NCBI GenBank assembly: GCA_964402055.1
Contig: CAYOAV010000019.1
Location: forward strand, 1-32,463
Source: UMGS363 sp964402055
GTDB lineage: Bacteria > Bacillota > Clostridia > Oscillospirales > Ruminococcaceae
Length of the DNA: 32,463 nt
Direction: 5' to 3'
Position 1 is the stretch's first letter; each line of letters opens with the position of its first letter. Shown one piece after another: positions 22,799-30,826 of the stretch. The notes under the pieces are model-generated. The model did no database searches, was not told the DNA's origin, and saw only the letters and a list, made by a program, of their open reading frames with translations. The position numbers and the translations under genes are program-made.

Positions 22799-25360
22799 TT
22801 GTATAATGATGAAAATGCAAAGGTTATTCATGTTGATATAGAAAATGAAATGAAAAAATCATTTCTTGAATATTCAATGTCGGTAATCGTTGCAAGAGCA
22901 TTGCCCGATGTCCGTGACGGTCTTAAGCCTGTTCACAGACGTATTATCTACACGATGAACGATGCGGGAAATACCTCCGACAAGGCGTACAGGAAATGTG
23001 CGTACACTGTCGGTGAGGTTCTCGGTAAATATCATCCACACGGTGACGCTTCGGTTTATGACGCACTGGTAAGACTTGCACAGAATTTCTCTCTGCGTTA
23101 TCCTCTTGTTGACGGTCACGGTAACTTTGGTTCGATTGATGGAGATCCTCCTGCCGCTTACCGTTATACAGAAGCAAGAATGGCTAAGATAGCAGGCGAA
23201 ATGCTTGCGGATATAAATAAAAATACTATTCCCTATACCTCAAACTACGATGATACTCTTAAAGAACCAGAGGTTCTACCCTCTCGTTATCCGAATATTC
23301 TTGTAAACGGTTCAACAGGTATTGCGGTTGGTATGGCTACAAATATCCCTCCGCATAATCTGACGGAATGTATAAATGCTATTCAGCATCTTGTAAAAAA
23401 TCCTGACGCAGAGCTTGATGAGCTTATGGAATATATAAAGGGTCCTGACTTCCCTACCGGTGGTATTATTATGGGCAGGGCTGGTATCCGTGCGGCATAT
23501 GCAACGGGCAGAGGTAAAATAATCCTCCGTTCGGTTACAAATATAGAGGAAATCAAGGGAAGAAACTGTATTGTTGTTACTGAGATACCTTATATGGTAA
23601 ATAAGGCAAGACTGATTGAAAATATTGCAAATCTTGCAAAGGATAAGCGTATTGAGGGAATACACAATATCCGTGATGAATCTGATAAGGAACACGCTGT
23701 AAGAATTGTTATTGAGCTTAACAAGGACGCTATACCTCAGCTTGTATTGAACAAGCTTTTTGCGAATACACAGCTTCAGGATACAGTCGGAGTAATAATG
23801 CTTGCACTTGTAAGAGGCGAGCCAAAGGTTCTTACACTTAAACAGATACTTACTGAATATATAGATTTCCAGGTTGACGTTATTCGCAGAAGAACTGAAT
23901 TTGACCTTAAAAAAGCACAGGAAAGAGCTCATATTTTAGAGGGCTTGGTAATTGCTTCGGATAATATCGATGAGGTTGTGGATATCTGCAGAAAATCAAA
24001 GGACCCGAATGAAGCAAAGACAAGGCTTATGGAGCGTTTCGGAATAACTGAAATTCAGGCAAATGCTATTGCACAGATGAGAATTATCCAGCTCACAGGT
24101 CTTGAAAGACAAAAGATAGAGGACGAACTTTCCGAGCTTGATGCTAAGATAGCTGAATTTAAAGAAATACTTGAAAATCACGACAAGGTTCTTGAAATTA
24201 TGTCGGAGGAGCTTGAAACGGTCAAGAATAAATACGGCGATGACAGAAGAACCTCTATTGAAAGTGTTTCGGGTGAGGTTGATATTGAAGATCTTATCCC
24301 TGTTGAGGAATGCGTTGTTACTTATACAAACATCGGATATATAAAGCGTCAGCCTGTAAGTGATTATAAGGCACAGAGAAGAGGCGGCAAGGGCGTTACA
24401 GGTATGAAACAGCGTGAAGAAGATTTCGTTGAGGAAATGTTTATATCCTCATCGCATGATAATGTGCTGTTCATAACAAACAAGGGTATAATGTACAAGC
24501 TGAAATGCTTTGAAATTCCTGAAGGCTCAAAGCAGTCAAGAGGTACTAATGCTATTAATCTGCTTCCGCTTTCAGAGGGCGAAAAAATTGCCGCAATGAT
24601 AAAAACCACTGATTTTGACAGCGGAAAGAATATCATTATGGTAACAAAGAGGGGCAAGATAAAGCGTACTCCGCTTGACGCATACAAAAATGTACGCAAA
24701 AACGGTCTTATTGCTATCGGACTTGATGAGGGTGACGAAATTGCAGGCGTAAGAATGACTGACGGCAATGCACAGGTCATGGTTGCGACAAAAAATGGTT
24801 ATGCAATACGCATCGAGGAAAACGGCATAAGAAAGATGTCACGTTCAGCTCACGGTGTAAAGGCTATAAAGCTTCGTGAGGGCGATGAGGTCGTTTCTAT
24901 GGCAAGAGTCCGTGAGGGTGCGTCCGTGCTGACTGTTACCGACAAGGGCAACGGAAGAAGATCCGAGCTGGATTCATACAGAGTTCAGAACCGTGGTGGT
25001 TATGGTATGCTCAATTACAAGGTTTCTGATGAAAAGGGATATGTTTGCGGAATAAAGGTCGTTGATGAAACGGACGATATTATTATGATATCGGACGATG
25101 GAGTTATCATCAGAATCAGGGCAAATGATATTCGCATTATGGGAAGATACGCAACAGGTGTCCGTCTTATGAGAGTTTCGGACGGTGTAAAGGTTGTTTC
25201 CTTCACGAGAGCCGAGCATGACGACAGTGCTGAAACGGCTAAGGTTGAAGAACCAAGTGAAGAAGAGCTTGAAGCAGAGATGAAGGCTGCTCAAGCGGAA
25301 GAAAACAGCGAAGTCATTGTCGAAGATGAAGCTCCTGATGATGAAGAAAATGAAGAATAA
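22799..25360 (+). CDS. gyrA: DNA gyrase subunit A
   Basis: This 853-residue subunit cuts and rejoins DNA. The catalytic tyrosine is Tyr123 in PPAAYRYTEARM; the residue two before it is Tyr where many enzymes have Met. The quinolone region reads HPHGDASVYD (80-88), with Ala84 where E. coli has Ser83 and Asp88 matching Asp87. The GyrA box QRRGGKG is at about 525-531, and the acidic tail ends DDEENEE. The start is TTG 22799 with AGGAG 10 nt upstream; no in-frame ATG is near. A strong terminator follows. Confidence 0.97.
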   Translation: MYNDENAKVIHVDIENEMKKSFLEYSMSVIVARALPDVRDGLKPVHRRIIYTMNDAGNTSDKAYRKCAYTVGEVLGKYHPHGDASVYDALVRLAQNFSLRYPLVDGHGNFGSIDGDPPAAYRYTEARMAKIAGEMLADINKNTIPYTSNYDDTLKEPEVLPSRYPNILVNGSTGIAVGMATNIPPHNLTECINAIQHLVKNPDAELDELMEYIKGPDFPTGGIIMGRAGIRAAYATGRGKIILRSVTNIEEIKGRNCIVVTEIPYMVNKARLIENIANLAKDKRIEGIHNIRDESDKEHAVRIVIELNKDAIPQLVLNKLFANTQLQDTVGVIMLALVRGEPKVLTLKQILTEYIDFQVDVIRRRTEFDLKKAQERAHILEGLVIASDNIDEVVDICRKSKDPNEAKTRLMERFGITEIQANAIAQMRIIQLTGLERQKIEDELSELDAKIAEFKEILENHDKVLEIMSEELETVKNKYGDDRRTSIESVSGEVDIEDLIPVEECVVTYTNIGYIKRQPVSDYKAQRRGGKGVTGMKQREEDFVEEMFISSSHDNVLFITNKGIMYKLKCFEIPEGSKQSRGTNAINLLPLSEGEKIAAMIKTTDFDSGKNIIMVTKRGKIKRTPLDAYKNVRKNGLIAIGLDEGDEIAGVRMTDGNAQVMVATKNGYAIRIEENGIRKMSRSAHGVKAIKLREGDEVVSMARVREGASVLTVTDKGNGRRSELDSYRVQNRGGYGMLNYKVSDEKGYVCGIKVVDETDDIIMISDDGVIIRIRANDIRIMGRYATGVRLMRVSDGVKVVSFTRAEHDDSAETAKVEEPSEEELEAEMKAAQAEENSEVIVEDEAPDDEENEE

Positions 25361-25366
25361 AAAAAT

Positions 25367-25403
25367 GAGAGCAGTTCATTCATTGAATTGCTCTCGTTTT
25401 TTT
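25367..25403 (+). terminator. Terminator of the gyrase operon
   Basis: GAGAGCAGTTCA (25367-25378) pairs with TGAATTGCTCTC (25384-25395), with one G-U pair, around a 5-base loop. A GTTTTTTT run follows. It begins 7 bases after the gyrA stop. Confidence 0.9.
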
Positions 25404-25419
25404 ATTTATTTGGGTGTTT

Positions 25420-25495
25420 AGGAATCCGCTGATTAAAGCAAAGCGTTAGCTTCATCGTTTTGAAAATGACAAAAACGTATTAATCAGCGATTCCT
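25420..25495. repeat. Palindromic element, MITE-like
   Basis: AGGAATCCGCTGATTAA (25420-25436) and TTAATCAGCGATTCCT (25480-25495) are inverted copies differing by one extra C. About 43 bp lie between, including an inner CGTTTTG/CAAAAACG hairpin. It fills the space between the gyrA terminator and the stop of the ATPase gene. Terminal repeats and small size suggest a MITE or an extended terminator of the ATPase gene. Confidence 0.5.
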
Positions 25496-26805
25496 TAGTA
25501 TAAATCGATAATATTATTTATTTGTTCTATAGAATATAATGGAAGATTTATGAGATTTTCCTCTATTTTGTAGTCTGACATTGAAGTACGGATAGATATT
25601 TTGGGAGAGAATTTTTCACGATAGGATTTAAGTCTTTTTGCTTTTAGATTTAATTCTGCCTTTACTTCAATCGGAACTATTTGATCTTCATTATCAACAA
25701 CAAAGTCAATCTCGCAGGAATTTCCATCGTTGGTATAATAATAGACATTAAGATCTTTAATGGTTTTTAACTGCTGACAGACATATTGCTCTGTAAGAGC
25801 TCCCTTAAATTCAATAAAAAGGTCATTTCCTTCAAGCAAGGTATGTTGACCAAGTCCTGACATACAGCCAAGAAGACCGACATCAACCATAAAAAGCTTA
25901 AAGGCTTTTAAATCCTCGTATGCACGCAAGGGAATTTCTGCTGTACTGATACGGCTGATCTTATGAACAAGACCACAATCATTGAGCCACATAATTGCAG
26001 CTTCATAATCCTTTGCACGGGCACCTTCACGGACAAGGCTATAGACAAATTTTCTGTTTTCCTTTGCCAGCTGAGAAGGCAAGCTGTTCCATACCATACG
26101 GATTTTTGGAACAATATCATTTGGTGCGTGTTTTGAGAAATCCTGTTCATAAGCGGCAAGTATTCGTTTTTGAATATCACGAATCTCATTAAAATCCTTA
26201 GTTTCCGCAAAGCATTGAACGGCTTCGGGCATACCTCCGACAAAATAATATTGTTTCAATGATTCAATATATGTTTTTTTAAAGCTTGTAATCATCTGAA
26301 AGTCTTGTTTATCAAGCAACCCGGCAAATTGATCCTTTTGGGTTGCCATAAGAAATTCCTTGAATGATAGAGGATAAAGCTTTAAAAAATCAACCTTGCC
26401 TACAGGAAATGATGTACCCTGATGGAGGGCAATGCCGAGTAAAGAGCCTGCACACACAATATGATATTGAGGAGAATTTTCATAGAAATATTTAAGGGAG
26501 GTTAATGCTCTTGGAACTTCCTGTACCTCATCAAAAATAAGTAGTGAATTATTCGGGTCAATTTTATGTCCAACATACATTTCTAGCCCTAATATCAGAC
26601 GTTCCGTATTAAGATCGGTAGAAAAAAGATCTGCCATTACAGAATTGGAATCAAAGTTAATATATACAGTATTTTCATAAGCTTGTCTGCCAAATTCTTT
26701 CATCAGCCATGTTTTTCCAACCTGACGAGCACCCTCAATAATTAATGGCTTACGATGTTTACTTTCCTTCCAGATAAAGAGATTTTCGATAGCAATTCGG
26801 TACAT
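25495..26805 (-). CDS. AAA_14/DUF4143-type ATPase
   Basis: This 436-residue protein has an N-terminal AAA domain with Walker A GARQVGKT (25-32) and Walker B LLIFDE (88-93). The C-terminal DUF4143 part ends with EIDFVV...VPIEVKA, resembling a degenerate PD-(D/E)XK nuclease fold. The family is abundant in anaerobes and archaea, often with variable copy number, and has no settled function. I start it at ATG 26805: the longer frame to 26838 crosses its -10 box. The promoter leaves only about 13 nt of leader with AGAGGTG. It is head-on to replication and splits the gyrase operon from lysC. Confidence 0.88.
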   Translation of the reverse strand: MYRIAIENLFIWKESKHRKPLIIEGARQVGKTWLMKEFGRQAYENTVYINFDSNSVMADLFSTDLNTERLILGLEMYVGHKIDPNNSLLIFDEVQEVPRALTSLKYFYENSPQYHIVCAGSLLGIALHQGTSFPVGKVDFLKLYPLSFKEFLMATQKDQFAGLLDKQDFQMITSFKKTYIESLKQYYFVGGMPEAVQCFAETKDFNEIRDIQKRILAAYEQDFSKHAPNDIVPKIRMVWNSLPSQLAKENRKFVYSLVREGARAKDYEAAIMWLNDCGLVHKISRISTAEIPLRAYEDLKAFKLFMVDVGLLGCMSGLGQHTLLEGNDLFIEFKGALTEQYVCQQLKTIKDLNVYYYTNDGNSCEIDFVVDNEDQIVPIEVKAELNLKAKRLKSYREKFSPKISIRTSMSDYKIEENLINLPLYSIEQINNIIDLY

Positions 26806-26824
26806 ATTATCACCTCTGATACAT

Positions 26825-26853
26825 AGTATACCACACAATTACAAAAAATGCAA
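26825..26853 (-). promoter_or_regulatory. Promoter of the DUF4143 ATPase
   Basis: On the minus strand -35 TTGCAT (26848-26853) and -10 TATACT (26825-26830) are 17 bp apart. The transcript would start near 26818. Confidence 0.7.
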
Positions 26854-26869
26854 CGATAAATGTAGCTAT

Positions 26870-26901
26870 CAACACACTTTTTCCAACGAAAAAATGTGTT
26901 G
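26870..26901. repeat. Hairpin upstream of the ATPase gene
   Basis: CAACACA (26870-26876) pairs with TGTGTTG (26895-26901), and an inner TTTTT/AAAAA extends the stem past one mismatch. It lies 17 bp upstream of the ATPase -35 box. It may be an operator or mark an insertion boundary. The rest of the 288-bp spacer, apart from two promoters, shows nothing recognisable. Confidence 0.4.
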
Positions 26902-27026
26902 GAGTATAAATGATTGAAAAAATAAGAAAATTGGATAAGACATTATTTTCTTTGTCCATAGTCGAAGTACAGTCGTATTTCACAAAAGGACAAAATTTAT
27001 CGGCTTATTTTTGTTTTATATATCAA

Positions 27027-27055
27027 TTGAAAAATCCGCTTTAATGAAGTATAAT
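27027..27055 (+). promoter_or_regulatory. lysC promoter
   Basis: -35 TTGAAA (27027-27032) and -10 TATAAT (27050-27055) are 17 bp apart. The start near 27062 leaves about 32 nt before the ATG, too short for a lysine riboswitch. Confidence 0.8.
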
Positions 27056-27093
27056 ATTATTAATGAATTATCGCATTTAAGGAGATTATTGCT

Positions 27094-28254
27094 ATGAATA
27101 ATATCAAGGTTGTTAAGTTCGGCGGAAGCTCTCTTGCCGATTCAGCACAGTTTAAAAAGGTTGCCGCTATCATCAAGGGCGATGAAAACAGAAAATTTGT
27201 TGTTGCTTCAGCTCCGGGAAAGCGTTTTAAGGAAGATATAAAAATTACTGATATGCTCTATGCTTGCTATGAAAAGGCTGCTAAGGGTGAAAAATTCAAC
27301 AAGGAATTTGAAGCTATCGAGCAGAGATATAATTCCATTATCAAGGATCTTGGCATAAATATTGATCTTTCCGCTGATTATACTGAAATAAAGGATGCTT
27401 TCGCTCACAGAGCAGGACGTGATTTCGCCGCAAGCCGTGGTGAATATCTCAACAGCAAGGTTCTTGCAGCTTATATTGGTTATAATTTCGTTGATCCTGC
27501 TGGTTATATCAAGTTCAGCGAGGATGGTGCATTTGACCTTGATACAACACAGGAGCTTCTTTCCGCTAAGCTTGCAGAGCTTGATAATGCTGTAGTTCCT
27601 GGATTCTATGGTTCGATGCCTAACGATACTATCAAGACATTCTCAAGAGGNNNNNNNNNNNNNNNNNNNNNNNNNNNNNNNNNNNNNNNNNNNNNNNNNN
27701 NNNNNNNNNNNNNNNNNNNNNNNNNNNNNNNNNNNNNNNNNNNNNNNNNNGGAACGATGATCGTTTCAGAATCCGCAGAGATAAGCAAATATGTTATTAC
27801 GGGCATTGCAGGTAAGAAAGGCTTTTCCGCTATCAACATTGAAAAGGATATGATGAACAGCGAAATCGGCTTCGGCAGAAGTGTTCTTCGTGCATTGGAA
27901 AAGAACGGTATCAGCTTTGAGAATGTTCCTTGTGGAATTGATACAATGTCTGTTCTTGTAAGCACCGATAGTCTTCTTGGCAAGGAAAAGAATGTTATTG
28001 ACGAGATAAACTATCGTGTTCATCCTGATATTATTGAAATTGAAAGCAACCTTGCACTTATCGCAGTAGTTGGCAGAGGAATGAAAAAGGCAAGAGGTAC
28101 AGCAGGCAAGATTTTCTCCGCACTTGCAGACGCAAGAGTTAATGTAAAGATGATAGACCAGGGTTCTTCTGAGCTTAACATTATTGTTGGTGTAAATGAA
28201 GAGGACTTTGAAGCGGCTGTAAAGGCTCTTTATGGTGCATTTGTAAACGACTGA
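27094..28254 (+). CDS. lysC: Aspartate kinase, interrupted by gap
   Basis: Aspartokinase phosphorylates aspartate, the first step to lysine, threonine and methionine. The N-terminus has the kinase motif VVKFGGSSLAD and later GRDFAASRGEYLNSKVLA and VVPGFYG. The C-terminal part holds two ACT domains (VITGIAGKKGFSAINIEKD; LALIAVVGRGMKKARGTAGKIFSAL) for feedback control. The segment between SRG and TMIV, normally with the GGSD nucleotide motif and about 85-90 residues, is lost in 100 N. The frame matches on both sides. AAGGAG lies 9 nt before ATG 27094. A bidirectional terminator follows. Confidence 0.93.
   Translation: MNNIKVVKFGGSSLADSAQFKKVAAIIKGDENRKFVVASAPGKRFKEDIKITDMLYACYEKAAKGEKFNKEFEAIEQRYNSIIKDLGINIDLSADYTEIKDAFAHRAGRDFAASRGEYLNSKVLAAYIGYNFVDPAGYIKFSEDGAFDLDTTQELLSAKLAELDNAVVPGFYGSMPNDTIKTFSRXXXXXXXXXXXXXXXXXXXXXXXXXXXXXXXXXXGTMIVSESAEISKYVITGIAGKKGFSAINIEKDMMNSEIGFGRSVLRALEKNGISFENVPCGIDTMSVLVSTDSLLGKEKNVIDEINYRVHPDIIEIESNLALIAVVGRGMKKARGTAGKIFSALADARVNVKMIDQGSSELNIIVGVNEEDFEAAVKALYGAFVND
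27651..27750. other. Assembly gap (100 N) inside lysC
   Basis: Exactly 100 N. By comparison with clostridial aspartokinases about 250-270 bp are missing, including the GGSD substrate-binding region. Confidence 0.9.
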
Positions 28255-28264
28255 TTTTAAAAAT

Positions 28265-28301
28265 ATCCTCCTGCACGGAATATGCAGGAGGATTTATTAT
28301 T
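28265..28301. terminator. Bidirectional terminator between lysC and MATE gene
   Basis: ATCCTCCTGCA (28265-28275) and TGCAGGAGGAT (28283-28293) form a perfect 11-bp stem with a 7-base loop. T-rich tails exist on both strands (TTATTATTTTT; ATTTTTAAAA). Confidence 0.9.
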
Positions 28302-29667
28302 TTTCCATTTTCCTCATTAATCGAAATTCGATAATTACCATAACAGCGGAAACAATGCCTGCAAGAAGATCTGCACAGGGTGCTGAATATACTATTCCGT
28401 CGATGCCAAATTTTAATGGCAAAATAAGCAGAAACGGTATAAAAAAGATTATCTGCCTTGTCAATGAAAGGAATGCTCCCTTTATCGGTTTGCCGATTGA
28501 AGTGAAAAAGGTTGTTGATATAGGCTGTATACAGTTGAGCCATGTGAAGAACAGGAATATCTTGAACATTTTTGTACCAAATTCAAAATACTCCTCCGAA
28601 CCGCCGCCGAACATTGACAAAATCTGATGTGGGAACAGCTGAAATGCTGAAAAGCACAGCACTGAGAAAACTGCCGCTGTTCCAAGGGCGAGGGCATATG
28701 CTTTACGCACTCTGTCATATTTTTTTGCACCGTAATTAAAGCTTTCGATAGGCTGAGTTCCTTGGGCAAGTCCTATAACAACGGAGAACATTATCTGATT
28801 TACTTTCATTGCTATTCCTGCACAGGCGATCGTTATTGATGAGCCGTAAACAGAAGCTTCGCCGTAATGATTAAGCGAATTATTCAGCACTATCTGCACT
28901 ATCATTATCGCAAGCTGATTTATAAAGGATGCCATTCCGATAGATGCTATCCTTGAAATAACGTTGAAATTCGGTTTGAAATGCTTTTTTTCAAGCTTGA
29001 CGGTTTTAAATCTGATAAGATATGCGATGGCGATAATTGATGAAACTATCTGACCGATAATTGTTGCGAGAGCCGCTCCGGTCATACCCATATCAAGGGT
29101 AATGACAAAAAATGCGTCAAGTATTGTATTCAATATCGCTCCTGTAAGGTTGCATACCATTGAAACTCCAGGACTTCCGTCGGCACGGATAAGGTGACTT
29201 CCGCCGGTTGTGACGATAAGGAACGGAAAGCCTATTGCACATATTCTGACATATTCCACGGCATAGGGCAGGACATCATCTGGTGAACCGAAAAGTATTA
29301 ACAATGGTTCGAGGAATATTTCCGATAGAAGGGTTATAATTATTCCGCAGGACATAAGCATTACGAGGGCATTTCCAACGAAAAACGGTGCTTTTTCATG
29401 CTCTCCCCTACCCATTGCAAGGTTAAAGCAGGATGCCGCACCGATTCCGAAAAGCAATGCAACGGCTATGCAGGAGGTTGAAAACGGAAATGCGATATTT
29501 GTTGCGGCATTTCCGAGCTGACCGACATAATTGCCGATAAAAAGCTGATCGACAATATTGTATAACGCTCCGACAAGCATTGCTATGATACTTGGCATAG
29601 AAAATTTGAGCATAAGCCTTTTTATAGGCTCACTGCCCAAGGGGTTGTTTTTTAAAGCATCATTCAT
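28297..29667 (-). CDS. MATE-family efflux transporter
   Basis: This 456-residue protein has about 12 hydrophobic helices in two similar halves, as in MATE exporters. Each half opens with a typical segment: MLKFSMPSIIAMLVGALYNIVDQLFIG near the N-terminus and IASIGMASFINQLAIMIVQIVLNN in the middle. GLAQGTQPIESFNYGAKKYDRVRKA is characteristic. It resembles the MepA-like branch of Firmicutes, which exports cationic drugs using sodium or proton gradients; substrate is unknown. AAAGGAG lies 9 nt before ATG 29667. It is monocistronic and head-on to replication. Confidence 0.9.
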   Translation of the reverse strand: MNDALKNNPLGSEPIKRLMLKFSMPSIIAMLVGALYNIVDQLFIGNYVGQLGNAATNIAFPFSTSCIAVALLFGIGAASCFNLAMGRGEHEKAPFFVGNALVMLMSCGIIITLLSEIFLEPLLILFGSPDDVLPYAVEYVRICAIGFPFLIVTTGGSHLIRADGSPGVSMVCNLTGAILNTILDAFFVITLDMGMTGAALATIIGQIVSSIIAIAYLIRFKTVKLEKKHFKPNFNVISRIASIGMASFINQLAIMIVQIVLNNSLNHYGEASVYGSSITIACAGIAMKVNQIMFSVVIGLAQGTQPIESFNYGAKKYDRVRKAYALALGTAAVFSVLCFSAFQLFPHQILSMFGGGSEEYFEFGTKMFKIFLFFTWLNCIQPISTTFFTSIGKPIKGAFLSLTRQIIFFIPFLLILPLKFGIDGIVYSAPCADLLAGIVSAVMVIIEFRLMRKMEK

Positions 29668-29747
29668 TTTTCATTTCTCCTTTTCAATATACAAATTATA
29701 CCATATTATTCTATTTTTTTCAAGAGTACAGAAGGTTGTGTAAAAAA

Positions 29748-30713
29748 ATGTCAGATTTCATATATTCCGATACAAACAAGCATTATCATACTCAAAGCTA
29801 TTATCTTAAAAAGCGTTTTGGAAAAAAGGTAGTAAAGGTTGCTCTTAATGGTGGATTTACCTGCCCTAATCGTGATGGGAGCAAGGGAGTTGGCGGCTGT
29901 AAATTCTGTTCAGCTTCGGGGAGCGGTGATTTTGGCGGCAATCCCGATGCACCGATTGAGCGACAGTTTGACGAGGTGAGAAAAAAACTTATTGATAAAT
30001 GGGGAGAGCCACTTTACATACCCTATTTTCAGGCAAATACCAACACATATGGTGAAGTTGAACAGCTTCGCAATTTATTTGAGCGTGCGTTAAAGCTTCC
30101 GAATGCTGTTGGTCTTGCTGTTTCGACACGTCCTGACTGCATTTTGGAGGAAACGGCTGATTATCTTGCCGAGCTTTCAGAGCGAACCTATCTTACGGTT
30201 GAGCTTGGATTACAGACTATACATGATAAAACAGCGGGAAAACTCAACCGATGTCACACCTATGCGGATTTTCTGGGTGGCTATGAAATGCTGAAAAAAA
30301 GGGGAATAAATATCTGCGTACATATTATAAACGGTTTGCCGTATGAAAATCGTGAAATGATGATGGAAACAGCAAGGGCAACCGCCGCACTTGAGCCTCA
30401 TGCGGTGAAAATTCATATGCTTCATATAATAAAGGGTACGGCTCTTGCAAAGGAATATGAAATGAATCCTTTTCCACTGCTTACAGCTGATGAATACGCA
30501 TCGCTTGTCTGCAATCAGATAGAGCTTATGCCGCCCGAAACAATAATTGAACGAATAACGGGCGATGGTGCAAGATCGGAGGTCATTGCACCGAAATGGA
30601 CGCTTGACAAAAAGCGTGTTATGAACAGCATTGACCTTGAATTTGCAAAAAGAAACAGCTTTCAGGGAGATAGATTCTTAACAGCTTGCACAAAAAAATC
30701 TGCGGACTGTTGA
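29748..30713 (+). CDS. Radical SAM protein, YhcC/TIGR01212 type
   Basis: This 321-residue protein has the unusual iron-sulphur spacing of the YhcC family: CPNRDGSKGVGGCKFC, with a long insertion between the first cysteine and CxxC. It also has QANTNTYGEVEQLRNLFERAL, STRPDC and VELGLQTIHDKT, all typical. The reaction is not established; related proteins are linked to RNA or sulphur chemistry only by inference. I start at ATG 29748 with GAAGG upstream rather than TTG 29736. It is divergent from the MATE gene and lies 114 nt before guaB, which has its own promoter. Confidence 0.88.
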   Translation: MSDFIYSDTNKHYHTQSYYLKKRFGKKVVKVALNGGFTCPNRDGSKGVGGCKFCSASGSGDFGGNPDAPIERQFDEVRKKLIDKWGEPLYIPYFQANTNTYGEVEQLRNLFERALKLPNAVGLAVSTRPDCILEETADYLAELSERTYLTVELGLQTIHDKTAGKLNRCHTYADFLGGYEMLKKRGINICVHIINGLPYENREMMMETARATAALEPHAVKIHMLHIIKGTALAKEYEMNPFPLLTADEYASLVCNQIELMPPETIIERITGDGARSEVIAPKWTLDKKRVMNSIDLEFAKRNSFQGDRFLTACTKKSADC

Positions 30714-30746
30714 TTAAATTCTACATTGATTTTAACAAATTTGCAC

Positions 30747-30775
30747 TTGACCTTATGAAAATAAAGTAGTAAACT
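30747..30775 (+). promoter_or_regulatory. guaB promoter
   Basis: -35 TTGACC (30747-30752) and -10 TAAACT (30770-30775) are 17 bp apart. The leader of about 45 nt has no visible riboswitch. Confidence 0.65.
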
Positions 30776-30826
30776 TATAAAAATATATGTTAAAGTTTGA
30801 AGTCTTTGAAAAAGGAGGAGCTTATC

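Noticed and set aside
23312..23932. Open frame of 206 codons antisense to gyrA
   Set aside because: It is a shadow of gyrA codon bias, with cysteine- and asparagine-rich composition and no ribosome-binding site or family match.
26902..27093. Possible lysine riboswitch before lysC
   Set aside because: The consensus-like promoter at 27027-27055 leaves only about 32 nt of leader, and no L-box-like helices are visible.
27651..27750. lysC or guaB as naturally shortened enzymes
   Set aside because: The missing parts coincide exactly with 100-N placeholders, and sequence on both sides is normal for full-length enzymes.
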